The notes below the pieces were generated by a model. The model searched no databases and was not told the origin of the DNA. It saw nothing but the letters and a program-made list of their open reading frames with translations. Positions 25,532 to 35,351 of a stretch of 64,000 bases of DNA are shown piece after piece. The position numbers were made by a program, and so were the translations under genes. Each line of letters begins with the position of its first letter. Position 1 is the stretch's first letter. Source of the DNA: Propioniciclava coleopterorum (GTDB taxonomy: Bacteria > Actinomycetota > Actinomycetes > Propionibacteriales > Propionibacteriaceae); NCBI RefSeq assembly GCF_011393335.1, contig NZ_CP049865.1, forward strand, positions 372,001 to 436,000, written 5' to 3'.

Positions 25532-26464
25532 TCACGCCCGCTTCGGCCGGGGACGCGGCACCAGCACCGGCGTCGCGGCGCGGTAGGCCTGGTAGTCGGC
25601 CCGATCGCCCCAGCGCGCGTCCGCCTTCTTCTCCAACAGTGGGATCCCGCTGACCCGGGTGAGCAGCAGGACGACGAACACCGGCGAGAGCAGGGTGACG
25701 TACTGCCAGCCGTGCAGCGCCGGGAACGCCGCGAGGGCGATCCCGGCCCAGGCGACGATCTCACCGAAGTAGTTGGGGTGCCGCGACCACGCCCACACGC
25801 CCGTGGAGATGAACTCACCCTGGTTGGCCGGGTCCGCGCGGAAGCGGCTCTTCTGGGTGTCGGCCACGACCTCGAACCCGAACCCGAGCGCCCAGACGAG
25901 CAGGCCGACGACGGTCATCGCGCCGAACGCGGGTCGCGGCGCGGCGGTGATCGCCGCCAGGGCGGCACCCAGCGTGATGGTGACCCACAGCCCCTGCAGC
26001 ATCCAGACGTTGAGGAACCGGGGGAAGTTCGGCTTGATCGCGTCGAAGCGGTCATCCGAGCCGGCCCGCCGGACCCGTCGGAACAGGAAGGTCCCCAGCC
26101 GGGCCGCCCACACGACCACCGCGCCGCCGATGAGCATCGCCGTCGCGTCGCGATGGCCGCTCAGCACCCACGCGGCGACGACCGTGGTGATGTAGGTCAG
26201 GCTGCCGAGCAGGTCGAAGTAGTGCTCGGTCTGCTTCGTCCAGGCGTGGAGGAAGCCGACGGACTGCACCAGGAAGACCCAGGCCACGGCGAGCGCGAAC
26301 ACGGGGACGCCGCCCACGAGCGCCCCGCCCTGCGAGCCGGCCCAGGCGATCCCTGCGCCCAGCCCGAGCACCAGGACGAGGATCGCCGCCGAGCGGCCAC
26401 GATTACCCGGAGCGGGCGTCTCAGCGCCTCCGGGCCGAGGGTCGGGGTCGGGCGATGCGGTCAT
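25532..26464 (-). CDS. DUF1295 / steroid 5-alpha-reductase-like membrane protein
   Basis: 310 residues with about seven membrane spans. The C-terminal catalytic-type block is clear: GEFISTGVWAWSRHPNYFGEI followed by SGIPLLEKKADARWG...YQAYRAATPVLVP. DUF1295 proteins belong to the isoprenylcysteine methyltransferase/5-alpha-reductase superfamily; the substrate is unknown. The ATG at 26464 overlaps the stop of the TspO-like gene (ATGA). It is the last gene of the photolyase operon, so light or oxidative stress may control it. Confidence 0.85.
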   Translation of the reverse strand: MTASPDPDPRPGGAETPAPGNRGRSAAILVLVLGLGAGIAWAGSQGGALVGGVPVFALAVAWVFLVQSVGFLHAWTKQTEHYFDLLGSLTYITTVVAAWVLSGHRDATAMLIGGAVVVWAARLGTFLFRRVRRAGSDDRFDAIKPNFPRFLNVWMLQGLWVTITLGAALAAITAAPRPAFGAMTVVGLLVWALGFGFEVVADTQKSRFRADPANQGEFISTGVWAWSRHPNYFGEIVAWAGIALAAFPALHGWQYVTLLSPVFVVLLLTRVSGIPLLEKKADARWGDRADYQAYRAATPVLVPRPRPKRA

Positions 26465-27239
26465 GCGGCCGCGACCGCCGGACGGGCCCGGCTCCAGGCC
26501 AGCGCGGCCAGCACCGCGACGGCGCTCAGTGCGGCCATCACGCCGACGGTCGTCGAGGCCGGGGTGCCGGCCAGGCGTCCGACGGCGATCCAGCCGAGCC
26601 CCCACGCCATGGCGGCCGCGACGCCGAGGGCGGCCACCCCGAACCGCCGCATGAACAAGGCGCCGAGCGCGGCGGCGACCGCGAGGACGAGCACAGCGGC
26701 GACGGCGTTGCCCACAGCACCCAGGTCGACGCCCTGGGCCACAGCCGCGGCCGTGACGTTCGCGCACGTGGCGACGGTCACCCAGCCCAGGTAGACGCCG
26801 AACGTGCCGTCGAGCACCACGCCCTCCAGTGCCCCGGACGGCCGGGAGGCAGCCAGCCGACGGTTGAGGACGCCGAGGACCACGGCCAGCGCCGCGATGT
26901 CCACGACGCTGAGCCACAGCCAGCCGGCCTGGGTGATCCCGAGCCAGGCGCCGTTGAGGACCATCGTGCCGGCGGGCAGCCAGCCGAGGCTCCGCCACCG
27001 CTTCGACCGCGCGGCGGCCGGCGTCCAGCCCCAGACCACATAGGCCAGCAGCAGCAGGTAGATCAGGCTCCAGATCGAGAACGCGGCGGTCGCCGGGGCC
27101 AGCAGCGTGGCGTCCGCGGCCAGCGCACCCCCGGCCGTGTCCTCCACCGGGTTTCCGAGCAGTCCGAACCCCACAGGGTTCCCACGAGCATGAGGATGAG
27201 GGCTGCGGTGTCGAGCAGCCTTCGGGTCAGGGTCGTCAT
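26461..27239 (-). CDS. TspO/MBR-related tryptophan-rich membrane protein, one apparent frameshift
   Basis: Five membrane spans with FSIWSLIYLLLLAYVVWGW and NGAWLGITQAGWLWLS, typical of the TspO-like family that handles tetrapyrroles or other hydrophobic ligands. The ATG at 27239 overlaps the photolyase stop (ATGA). It gives an N-terminal membrane helix (TRRLLDTAALILMLVG), but the frame is lost near 27169-27175; one extra base there joins it to GFGLLGNPVEDTAGG. A start at the GTG 27174 would omit that helix. Confidence 0.72.
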
Positions 27240-28650
27240 GGGCGGCCTTCCTTTCGGGTCGGGGGGTGGTTCGTCGGTTCGGGTCGGTCGGCGCGGGCCC
27301 GCGCGTGGCGTTCCAGGGCGTCCCGCCGCTCGGCGGCGTGGTCCACCAGACGCTCGGGGTAGCCGTGGGCGTGGCCGCCCGGCACGGCCCACGGCTCGTG
27401 GACGCGCGGGCCGTCGATGTGGGCGAGTTCGGGGATCCACCGGCGCACGTAGTCGCCGTCCGGGTCGTGCGTGAGCCCCTGCCGGACGGGGTTGAACACC
27501 CGGAAGTAGGGGGCGGCGTCGGTGCCGGTGCCGGCGGTCCACTGCCAGCCGTGGGCGTTCGAGGCCGGGTCGCCGTCGATCAGGTGCCGCAGGAACCAGC
27601 GCGCGCCGGCGGGCCACCAGGCGTGCAGGTCCTTGGTGAGGAAGCTGGCCGCCACCATGCGCACCCGGTTGTGCATCCATCCGGTCGCGAGCAACTGCCG
27701 CATGCCGGCGTCCACGAGGGGATAGCCGGTGCGGCCCTCCTGCCAGGCGACCAGGGCGGCGGGGTCGTCGTCGTAGGCCAGGGACGCGAGCGCGGGACTC
27801 AGGTCGGCGTCCAGGCTGCCGGGGTGGTGATGGGTCACGTCGGCGTAGAACTCGCGCCAGGCGAGCTCGGTGAGGAACTTCTCGGCGTCCGGGCCGCCGT
27901 CCGCGAGCAGGTCGGCGAGCAGGGTCCGGGGTGCAGCACGCCCAGCGCGAGGTACGGCGACAGGCGGGAGGTGCCGTCCAGGTCGGCCCGGTCCCGGCGC
28001 CGCGCGTACCCCGGCAGCCCCTCGTCGAGGAACCCGTGCCAGCGCGCCAGCGCCGCCTCCTCGCCGGCCGGGGGCAGTTCGAGCGCCGCGGCGGCGTCCG
28101 CGCGGGCCTCGAGCCGGGCCCAGGCGCCCTCGTCGCCGGACGCCGGCGCCAGCCGCAGGCCCGGCGGCTCCTGGGCCGGGGGCTCGCCCAGGTGCTCGCG
28201 CCATCGCCGCGCGAACGGGGTGAAGATCTCGAAGGGTCGCCCCGCAGCCGTCAGCACCGCGCCGGGCGCGACCGCATAGGGGGTCCCGGTCTCGACCCAG
28301 TCGACGCCGGCGGCTGCGAGCGCGGCCCGGACGCGGGCGTCGCGGGCCACTCCGGCCGGCTCGGTCTCCCGCGAGACGTGCACCGAGGAGGCGCCCAAGC
28401 GGGCGGCGAACGCCACGAGCGCCTCGGCGGGGTCCCCCTCCAGCAGCGTGAGCCGACCCTCGTAGGTCTCCCGCAGCGCCAGGAGCGTGGCCGCCCACCA
28501 GGCGCGCGGCGCGGCTCCCCGCGCCTCGTCGCCCGGATCGAGCGCGACGCAGACCGCCACCTCGCCGCCGGACGCGCGGCCGTGGGCTGCGGCCAGCGCG
28601 GGCAGGTCAGCGCGACGGAGGTCGCGGCGAAGCCAGAGGACGGCGGTCAT
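27236..28650 (-). CDS. phr: Deoxyribodipyrimidine photo-lyase (cryptochrome/photolyase family), one apparent frameshift
   Basis: About 471 residues when repaired. The N-terminal alpha/beta antenna domain starts MTAVLWLRRDLRRAD. The C-terminal FAD domain has the signature run KFLTELAWREFYADV, GYPLVDAGMRQLLATGWMHNR and WQWTAGTGTDAAPYFRVFNP. It repairs UV-induced pyrimidine dimers using blue light. The frame breaks at the G-run 27928-27931 (just after SPYLALGVLHP); one more G restores RTLLADLLADGG. Start at 28650. It heads an operon with the TspO-like and DUF1295 genes and is divergent from a B12-type light-sensing regulator. Confidence 0.87.
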
Positions 28651-28662
28651 GCACGCCACCCT

Positions 28663-28687
28663 AGACATTGGACAAACCTTGTACAAG
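28663..28687. promoter_or_regulatory. Candidate light-responsive operator/promoter of the photolyase operon
   Basis: Contains the perfect palindrome CTTGTACAAG (28678-28687) and a second half-site TTGGACAA (28668-28675). On the minus strand TTGTAC, 17 bp, TAGGGT forms a plausible -35/-10 pair ending about 11 bp before the photolyase ATG, with the palindrome over the -35. TGTACA-like sites are bound by CarH/LitR-type MerR regulators, one of which is encoded just downstream on the plus strand. Confidence 0.55.
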
Positions 28688-28787
28688 AGTGGCCCTCGAG
28701 ATGGGACGATCCGACCGCGACGGGCGGCGATCGGCCCCCGCGCGACGGGATAGGCTCGGCGCAGGCGCACGATTCGAGGAGGCGAGG

Positions 28788-29630
28788 GTGTACACGGTCA
28801 GCCAGGCCGCCCGCCTCGTCGGCGTCCCCGCTGCCACGCTGCGCGCCTGGGAGCGCCGCTACAGCGTCATCGCCCCGAGCCGCACCGAGGGCGGCTACCG
28901 GCTCTACGACCCGGCGCAGATCGAACTGCTGCGGGAGATGGCTGCGCGCGTCGCCGGTGGGATGCGTCCCGCGCTCGCGGCCGCCAGTCTCAGCGCCCTC
29001 CCGACGCCGGGTGGGGCCACCTCGGGCACGCCGGATCTGGTCGCGGCCGCCGCCTCGCTCGATCCGGAGGTGCTGGGCCCGACCATCCGGGCCGGCCTCG
29101 CGGACGGCGACTTCGAGAAGTCGGTGACGGCGTGGTTGCTCCCCCAACTCGACCTGCTGGGCGAGGCCTGGGCGTCGGGGCGGCTGTCGGTCGCCCACGA
29201 ACACTTCACCAGCGCGGGCCTCATGGGGGCGCTGGCCTCGGCCTTCGCCGCCGCGGCCCCGCACGAGCGCGGCCCGACGGTCCTGGTGGGCCTGCCGAGC
29301 GGCGCGCGGCACGAGCTCGCGCTGCTCGCGTTCGCCGTCTGCCTGCGCCGGCTCGGCGCCGATGTCCTGTACCTGGGGGCCGACGTCCCCCCGGCCGACT
29401 GGCGGGCTGCCGTACGCGACCGGCACCCGCTGGCCGCCGTCCTCGCGGTTCACTCGCGCCGGGACGCCCGCGCCGGCACCCTCGTCGCCGACGCCCTGGC
29501 CGACCTGCCGGTCTCGGTGTGGGTCGGCGGCGCCGCGCGCGCCGGAGTCAGGGGCGCGACGCCGCTGCCCGACGACATCCCCGAGGCGGCCCGCCGCGTG
29601 CACCGGGCGCTGCTCGGGGCGACGCTGTGA
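28788..29630 (+). CDS. MerR-family regulator with B12-binding domain, CarH/LitR-like photoreceptor
   Basis: 280 residues from a GTG preceded by GAGGAGG. The N-terminal MerR winged helix (YTVSQAARLVGVPAATLRAWERRY) is followed by a helical domain with the exact W-x9-EH motif (W128, E138, H139) that caps adenosylcobalamin in CarH. A C-terminal Rossmann B12-binding domain has the likely lower-ligand H175 (SGARHELAL) and LGADVLYLGADVPPADW. In known CarH proteins the dark tetramer represses and light releases it. The usual E-x-H at the ligand reads A-R-H, so B12 binding should be tested. The divergent photolyase operon is the obvious target. Confidence 0.85.
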   Translation: MYTVSQAARLVGVPAATLRAWERRYSVIAPSRTEGGYRLYDPAQIELLREMAARVAGGMRPALAAASLSALPTPGGATSGTPDLVAAAASLDPEVLGPTIRAGLADGDFEKSVTAWLLPQLDLLGEAWASGRLSVAHEHFTSAGLMGALASAFAAAAPHERGPTVLVGLPSGARHELALLAFAVCLRRLGADVLYLGADVPPADWRAAVRDRHPLAAVLAVHSRRDARAGTLVADALADLPVSVWVGGAARAGVRGATPLPDDIPEAARRVHRALLGATL

Positions 29631-29673
29631 GCGCGCGGAGGCGACTCTCTCGCCCGTGAGGGGCGAGGCCGGG

Positions 29674-30135
29674 TCAGGCGGCAGCGGCCAGCGCCAGCAC
29701 GGCGACCGCGCCGGTGACGGCGCGAACCAGGTTCCAGCGGCGCCAGGGCCCCTCGAAGGCGTCCCGCGCCGCCCGCAGTTCCACCCCGGACGCCGTGGGC
29801 GCGGCGTCCAGGCGTCGGTTCAGGGGGACGTTGGCCGCCACCGTGATGAGGAAGGTCGCCGCCGACGCCGCCGCTCCGAGCACCCCGGCGGCGCCGAGGT
29901 CGCCCTCGGCCGCCCGCGCGCCGACGGCGACGAGCGCCAGCGCGGGCGCCAGGAAGAACACCGGGAGGAACCACCGGTTGAGGATCGCGGTGTTGATGAG
30001 CCGGAACGCGGTCACGTAGGCGGCGTCGTCGAGCCGCGCGAACGCCAGCACCACCGAGCAGGCGAAGGCGAAGTACAACCCGGCCAGCAGCCCGTTGATC
30101 AGAATCGCCCCCACCAGCAGCCACTGCGCGACCAT
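29674..30135 (-). CDS. DUF1772 membrane protein
   Basis: 153 residues, four membrane spans, with the family pattern GLLAGLYFAFACSVV...FRLINTAILNRWFLPVFF and a late NVPLNRRLDA. Related proteins include anthrone-oxygenase-like enzymes, but most have no known role. The ATG at 30135 has AGGGGAG upstream; an ATG at 30150 is less well placed. Confidence 0.8.
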   Translation of the reverse strand: MVAQWLLVGAILINGLLAGLYFAFACSVVLAFARLDDAAYVTAFRLINTAILNRWFLPVFFLAPALALVAVGARAAEGDLGAAGVLGAAASAATFLITVAANVPLNRRLDAAPTASGVELRAARDAFEGPWRRWNLVRAVTGAVAVLALAAAA

Positions 30136-30260
30136 TCCGGCTCCCCTCATCCGACGTCACGACCACGCTAGGACGCCCCGGCGCGACGAACCATGCCCCT
30201 GTGAACGGTTCTCTTGCTCATTCGTCCCGGATCTCGCCGCGCCGCATGGGAGAATCGGCC

Positions 30261-31265
30261 ATGACCACCCTCCCGCGGACCGCGGCGGACCGGCTCGCCC
30301 GGACGCTGCAGACGCTCCGGATGCGCCGCGTCTTCTCCTGTCGCGCCGAACTGGGCGAGCCGTGGGCGCTGGAGATGCCCGCGCTCCCCGACGCCCTCAG
30401 CTTCCACGTCGTGCTGGCGGGGTCGTGCGCGCTCGCCGTCCCGGGCTGCGATCCGGTCGCCCTGGCCGCGGGCGACGTGGCGCTCGTCCCCCACGGCCGC
30501 GGCCACACCCTGCGTGCGGGGCGGGCGGACGCGGCACGGGTCGACCTGCTCCCCCAGCGCTACCTCAGCGCCCACCACTCGGTCCTGCGGCACGGCGGCC
30601 CCGGCGCGCGCGGCCTGCTGTTCTGCGGCGTGGTCGGGTTCGACGACCAGGCTGCGGCCGAGCTGGTGCGCGGGCTGCCACCGCTGCTGCGGGTCGCCGG
30701 GGCGACCGCGGCGGAGTCCGACGCGCTGCACGCGACGGTGCGGCTGATGACCGCGGAGGCGGAGCATCCACGCCTGGGTGGCGACACGATCGCGACGCGG
30801 CTCGCGGACGTCCTCGTCGTGCAGGCCATCCGCTCCTGGCTCGAGACCCGGGCCGATCCGCCGCCCGGCTGGCTGAGCGGCATCGCCGACCCGCGGATCG
30901 GAGCGTCCCTGGAGGCGCTGGCCGCCGACCCCGGCGCGGACTGGACGCTCGACCGGCTCGCCGCCGCGGCCACCCTCTCGCGCTCGGCGTTCGCCGCCCG
31001 GTTCGCGGACCTCCTGGGCGAGGCGCCGGGCGCCTACGTCACGCGCTGGCGGATGCGGCTGGCGTGCGCGCGGCTGCGCGAGGAGGACGTGACCGTCGCC
31101 CGGCTGGCCGCCGACCTGGGATACCGCTCCGAGGCGGCCTTCCACCGCGCCTTCACCCGCGTCGTCGGGAGCCCGCCCGGCGCCGTCCGCCGTGCGGCGC
31201 GCGAGGACCTCAGCCTTCGGCCGCCCGGCGGTGGTGCTCCCGGGCCAGGTCCAGCCACGACGTGA
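30261..31265 (+). CDS. AraC-family transcriptional regulator with cupin sensor domain
   Basis: 334 residues. The N-terminal half is the cupin-type AraC_binding domain (LSFHVVLAGSCALAVPG... LAAGDVALVPHGRGHTL). The C-terminal ~110 residues carry two HTHs (WTLDRLAAAATLSRSAFAARF; VTVARLAADLGYRSEAAFHRAF). It may regulate the DUF1772 gene, which is divergent and 125 bp away; this type often sits beside genes it activates. Its 3' end overlaps the convergent TfoX-like gene by 56 bp. Confidence 0.88.
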   Translation: MTTLPRTAADRLARTLQTLRMRRVFSCRAELGEPWALEMPALPDALSFHVVLAGSCALAVPGCDPVALAAGDVALVPHGRGHTLRAGRADAARVDLLPQRYLSAHHSVLRHGGPGARGLLFCGVVGFDDQAAAELVRGLPPLLRVAGATAAESDALHATVRLMTAEAEHPRLGGDTIATRLADVLVVQAIRSWLETRADPPPGWLSGIADPRIGASLEALAADPGADWTLDRLAAAATLSRSAFAARFADLLGEAPGAYVTRWRMRLACARLREEDVTVARLAADLGYRSEAAFHRAFTRVVGSPPGAVRRAAREDLSLRPPGGGAPGPGPATT

Positions 31266-31629
31266 GGGCGGCGTCGTCCTCGAGCGCCTGCGCCTCCACC
31301 CGGATCCATCCCGGGCCCATCGACCGCCCCGCGCCCATCTGCGCCTGCGCCGCGCCCGGTCGGGCCACCAGTTCGTCGTGACGCGCCCCGGCCACCCGCA
31401 CCAGGAGGCTGCCGTCCCGACCCGCGGCGACCAGCATCCGGCCCTCGACCATGAACGAGCGGCCGCCGAACATCGACACGTCGCGCAGCGTGGGCTCGTC
31501 GGCCAGCAGCCCGCGAAGCCGGAACACGAGATCGGCCTGCGCGGCGGGCACGCCCGTCGTCGCGGCACGCGCCGGTTGGGGTGGGGCGCCGGCGTCCGCT
31601 CCGCGCGCCGCCGGGTCGGGTGCTTGCAT
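31210..31629 (-). CDS. TfoX N-terminal domain protein
   Basis: 139 residues. After a ~30-residue low-complexity start, the TfoX_N fold is evident: VSMFGGRSFMVEGRMLVAAG... LLVRVAG. Despite the name, isolated TfoX_N proteins in actinobacteria are not shown to control competence. Convergent with and overlapping the AraC gene. Confidence 0.78.
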   Translation of the reverse strand: MQAPDPAARGADAGAPPQPARAATTGVPAAQADLVFRLRGLLADEPTLRDVSMFGGRSFMVEGRMLVAAGRDGSLLVRVAGARHDELVARPGAAQAQMGAGRSMGPGWIRVEAQALEDDAALTSWLDLAREHHRRAAEG

Positions 31630-31657
31630 GGCGACCTCCTGGGGGCTCAGCCTGACG

Positions 31658-32601
31658 CTAACGCACCCCGCCCGCGCCGCCCAGCCCGGACGCCGCCCCG
31701 TCGTCCATCAGCCGCGCGAGCGTCCGGGCCGCCTGCCGGGCGAACACCGGGTTGGTCTCCTCGTAGTAGTGCAGCCCCCCGATCGCCATCTCGAAGGCCC
31801 AGCCGCGCCCGCGTTCCCAGGCGGCGGCGTCCAGCCCCAGTGCCTCCCGGAACAGCGAGCGTTCCGGCTCCTCGAAGACGGTCCAGGCGGGCGCCAGATC
31901 GGACGCCGGATCGCCGATCTGCGGCACGGCGATGTCGATGAGCCCGGCCAGGCGACCGTCCCGGATCACCAGATTCCCCGGAACCGGGTCACCGTGGATC
32001 GTCCGGGGTGGGCCCGCGAGCGGCGCCGCCCGCAGCGCCCGCTCCCAGGTCGCGGTGGCCGCGTCCGCGTCGAGCAGGTGGGCGCTGCGCCGGATCGAGG
32101 TCCGCACCCAGTCGGTGTCGGCGAGCGGGCGGCTGCCCCGGCCGCCCCGCCCCACCCCGCCCCGCCGGTGGGCAGGGCGTGGAAGGCGCGCAGCACCGCG
32201 GCGAGGTCCGCGGCCAGTCGGCCCCGGTCCAGGTCGGCGGAGGCGTCCGGGGTCAGCGCGTCCAGCGACGCCCCCTCGACCCACGTCCAGACCGACCACA
32301 CCCCGTCGTAGCCGGGGAAGGCCTCCCCGATCGCGACCAGTTGGGAGACCTCCAGCGGAAGGGACGCCGCGAGCCGTCGCGCATGCTCGCCCTCGGCCAG
32401 CAGACGGGCGCGGGCGTCGGCGTCCTGGGGCACCAGCGGGACGCGTGCGACAAGGCCATCGCCGATCCGGAAGGGGGCGACCACCGTCCCGGCGGACGCC
32501 ACCGCGACGACGGGGAGCCCGCGCGCGCCCACGATCTGGTCGGCGACCGCGGCTCGGACCGCCTCGATCTCGATCTCGATCTGACCCGGGTGCATCCGCA
32601 T
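31658..32601 (-). CDS. Aminoglycoside-phosphotransferase-family (APH/choline kinase-like) protein, one apparent frameshift
   Basis: About 314 residues when repaired. The N-lobe has VVAVASAGTVVAPFRIGDGLVARVP and VWTWVEGASLDAL. The C-lobe has the catalytic loop IHGDPVPGNLVIRDGRLAGLIDI (catalytic D in HGDPVPGN, metal D in IDIA). The frame changes at the C-run 32136-32139, between FHALPTGGAGWGG and RPLADTDWVRTS, and one extra G on the coding strand repairs it. Many chromosomal members phosphorylate small metabolites rather than antibiotics; the substrate is unknown. Confidence 0.78.
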
Positions 32602-32627
32602 CGTGCCATCCTCCCCGCGCAGGGGCG

Positions 32628-32987
32628 CTACACCACGAACGACACGACGAGTACCCCGGAGGACAACGCCAGCATGCCGAGACAGTTCAACCAGAAGGAC
32701 GATCGCAGGAAGCGGGCGCGGACGTGCGCGGCGGCCGCGCAGCAGAAGTAGGCCACCACCCCCACGTTGGCGGCGAGCCCCACGCCCGGGAGCCACAGCC
32801 CCGCGAGCAGTCCCCCGGCGCCGAGCAGTTTGGCGACCAGCAGCACCCACCACCAACGCTCCGGGAACCCCACCCCGTCGAGGCAGGCGCGCACGAAAGC
32901 CGGCGGGCGCACACCCAGCAGGGCGTCGATCACCAGGACCCCGGCGAGCACGACACAGGGCCACCAGGGATCGGGCGTGAGTGTCAT
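32628..32987 (-). CDS. DoxX-like small membrane protein
   Basis: 119 residues, four hydrophobic helices, with LLVAKLLGAGGLLAGLWLPGVGL and AAAAHVRARF typical of the DoxX_2 group. Role unknown. Upstream of the APH-like gene on the same strand with a 26-bp gap, so probably co-transcribed. Confidence 0.75.
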   Translation of the reverse strand: MTLTPDPWWPCVVLAGVLVIDALLGVRPPAFVRACLDGVGFPERWWWVLLVAKLLGAGGLLAGLWLPGVGLAANVGVVAYFCCAAAAHVRARFLRSSFWLNCLGMLALSSGVLVVSFVV

Positions 32988-33107
32988 GGCGCTCCTGGGC
33001 GGGAGGGGCGGGCGCTGGTCCGCCGAGAGTACCGGCGGGGACCCCTCCGCGGGTAGACCCGTTAGGTGGGGACGCCCCCTGCCGCCGATCCACCCCTGGA
33101 GGTACCC

Positions 33108-34174
33108 GTGCGATCACGCCTGACCGTCGCCGCACTGGCCGGCGCGCTGATCGTCAGCCTGGCTCCGCCCGCGGCGGCGGAGCCCGCTCCACCGCCGACC
33201 GTGGAGGGGGTGCCCGCGCTCGCGCGAACCTGGATCGGGAACTCCTCCGACCAGGAGACCCGCATCCCCGCCCGGCTCACGGTGCACGGGGTGCGCCGCC
33301 TCGAGTCGGCCTCCGTCATCTACTTCTCGATGGGCCTGCCCCGGTCGGGTGAGGCCGCGGAGCGCACGCTCTTCAGCAGCTACGGCACCGGGTTCTTCAA
33401 CGTGCTCATCCAGGAGCCCGGGGCCGGCAGCGTCCAGTGCAGCGCGGCCGCCCTGGACGTCGCCGGCGGCCTCGCCTACACGGCCCTGCGCCGCGCGGGG
33501 GCAGCCGCTGCTTCGGCACCGACATCGGCGACTTCGGCACCAACGCCACGACCGGACCGCACGCGGCCATCGTCGCGTACGCGGTGATCGCGCCGATCCC
33601 GAAGGAGCTGACCACCGTCGACCTCTACGTCGGCAGCCAGCTGCTGCACGCGGTGCCCGTGGAGGACGGCCCCCTGGAGCCGCTCGCGACGGCGTCCGGG
33701 CCGATCGTGGTCGGCACGGGCTGGCCGAAGGTCGATCTCGGCGACCTGTCCCAGGCGGTCGCGCCCGCTGAGGCCGTCCGGCCGCTCCGCACCATGGTGA
33801 CGGACCTCGACACGCAGGTCTCCGAGTCGCAGGAGTCCCTCGAGATCGACGCGTCGGTCCTGTTCGCCGTGGACAAGTACGACCTCACGCCGGCCGCGAA
33901 CCAGGTCATCGCGGACGCCGCGGAGACGATCCGGGCGAAGGCGCCGTCCGGCACGCTCATCGTCGAGGGGCACACCGACTCCACCGCCGACGACGCCTAC
34001 AACCTCAAGCTGTCGCAGAACCGGGCGGCGTCGGTGACAGCGGCCCTGAAGGCGCTGCTCCCCGACCACACCATCGAGGCGGTGGGCAAGGGCGAGGCCG
34101 AGCCGATCGCGACGAACGCCACCGCCGAGGGCCGGGCGCTCAACCGCCGGGTCACCATCAAGCTGCCCGAGTGA
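33108..34174 (+). CDS. Secreted OmpA/MotB-like C-terminal domain protein, one apparent frameshift
   Basis: A signal peptide (residues ~1-26, ending PAAAEP) precedes an actinobacterial N-terminal domain and a C-terminal OmpA-like peptidoglycan-binding domain: VLFAVDKYDLTPAANQVI, LIVEGHTDSTADDAYNLKLSQNRAASV, GKGEAEPI. It should sit outside the membrane bound to the wall. The GTG at 33108 has GGAGG upstream. The frame shifts at the G-run 33497-33501 (after TALRRAG); six G instead of five continues as SRCFGTDIGDFG. The lipoprotein gene follows after 14 bp, suggesting a two-gene envelope operon. Confidence 0.82.
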
Positions 34175-34188
34175 GAAGGGAGGGCACC

Positions 34189-34776
34189 ATGCTGATTCGA
34201 TCTCTGCGCGTCCTCGGGGCGACCCTGGCCGGGACCATCCTGCTGTCGGGGTGCACCGGCGGCGGGCAGCAGCCGCCGCCCAGCGGTGGGCCCCCCAGCG
34301 CGGCGCCCACCGCCGCCACGCCGCCCGCGACGCCGACGCTCGTGGATCGGTCGGACGAGGTGCTGGCCCAGCCGCCCACGCTGACCGCCGTCGCCACGAC
34401 GCAGGCCAAGCCCACGTCGTCCTTCCGCGGCTCGACCTTCACGATCTACGGCCTCAGCCGCAGCGACACCGCGACCATCCTGACCTACACGGTCACCGGC
34501 GGTACGGAGCACGCCAGCCCGAGCGACGCGCTGCCGCGCGCCTGGGAGAAGGCGCCGCGGCTCGAGACGCCGACCCACTCCTATCGGGTGGTGACCTTCC
34601 AGCAGGAGAGCGGGGAGTGGGCCGCGGTGGCGAACCCGATCTACCGGATCGAGCCCGGGAAGGAATCGGGCCCCCTGACCGTGCTGTATCCGCCGCTGCC
34701 CGCCGGCACCGGGACCGTCACCCTGCGGGGGCTCTGGTTCGAAGACGTCAGCGTCCCGGTGACCGACCTGGGCTGA
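34189..34776 (+). CDS. Putative lipoprotein
   Basis: 195 residues. A type II signal peptide with lipobox LSGC is followed by a proline-rich linker and a beta-rich domain of unknown family. The start follows GAAGGGAGGG. It shares the operon with the OmpA-like gene. The 3' end overlaps the convergent DUF1697 gene by 29 bp. Confidence 0.8.
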   Translation: MLIRSLRVLGATLAGTILLSGCTGGGQQPPPSGGPPSAAPTAATPPATPTLVDRSDEVLAQPPTLTAVATTQAKPTSSFRGSTFTIYGLSRSDTATILTYTVTGGTEHASPSDALPRAWEKAPRLETPTHSYRVVTFQQESGEWAAVANPIYRIEPGKESGPLTVLYPPLPAGTGTVTLRGLWFEDVSVPVTDLG

Positions 34777-35341
34777 CCGGCGCCCCGCCCTCCTCGAGCC
34801 GGGCGATGACCCGCAGCACCGTCAGCCAACTGCGGGTGGTCATCGCCGTCCCGAAGCGGCGCTCGAGCCACGCCAGGTAGCGCCGGGCGTTGCCGGGCTC
34901 GCTGTTGTCGGCGACCGACAGGATCGCCGCCGCGCCCCCGTCGTGCCCGAGGACGTGCACGTCCTTGTCGGGCTGGTCGTCCAGCACGGCCGGGTCGGCC
35001 ACCGGGTCGCGCAGGAACGTCACCGTCAGGTAGGTCTCCGGGCTGTGGGTGAGCCCCTCGAACGGGTCGGACGCCGCCAGCCCCCGCAGTTGCGGCAGCG
35101 AGCGCACCAGCGCCCGGCTCCTCAGGCCGAGGTCGGCGGTGAGCGCCCCCTCGATGCGGCGCTCCAGCGCGGACCGCGCCTCGGGGGCGTCCCCGCCCGG
35201 AGCCGTGAAGGTGATGTTGCCCGAGGAGATCACCGAGCCCACCTCGGTGAAGCCCAGCCGCTCGACGACGCCGCGCAGGTGCGCGTTGGACATGTTGCGT
35301 CCGCTCGGGGCGATGCCCCGCAGCAGCGCCACGGTTCGCAC
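34748..35341 (-). CDS. DUF1697 family protein
   Basis: 197 residues with the family opening TVALLRGIAPSGRNMSNAHLR and FTEVGSVISSGNITF, then LPQLRGLAASDPF and a late WLTVLRVIARLEE. Cytoplasmic, function unknown. Start is a GTG 10 bp after the DUF2200 stop, so they form a pair. Confidence 0.85.
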   Translation of the reverse strand: MRTVALLRGIAPSGRNMSNAHLRGVVERLGFTEVGSVISSGNITFTAPGGDAPEARSALERRIEGALTADLGLRSRALVRSLPQLRGLAASDPFEGLTHSPETYLTVTFLRDPVADPAVLDDQPDKDVHVLGHDGGAAAILSVADNSEPGNARRYLAWLERRFGTAMTTRSWLTVLRVIARLEEGGAPVSPGRSPGR

Positions 35342-35351
35342 CGGCGCGCCC

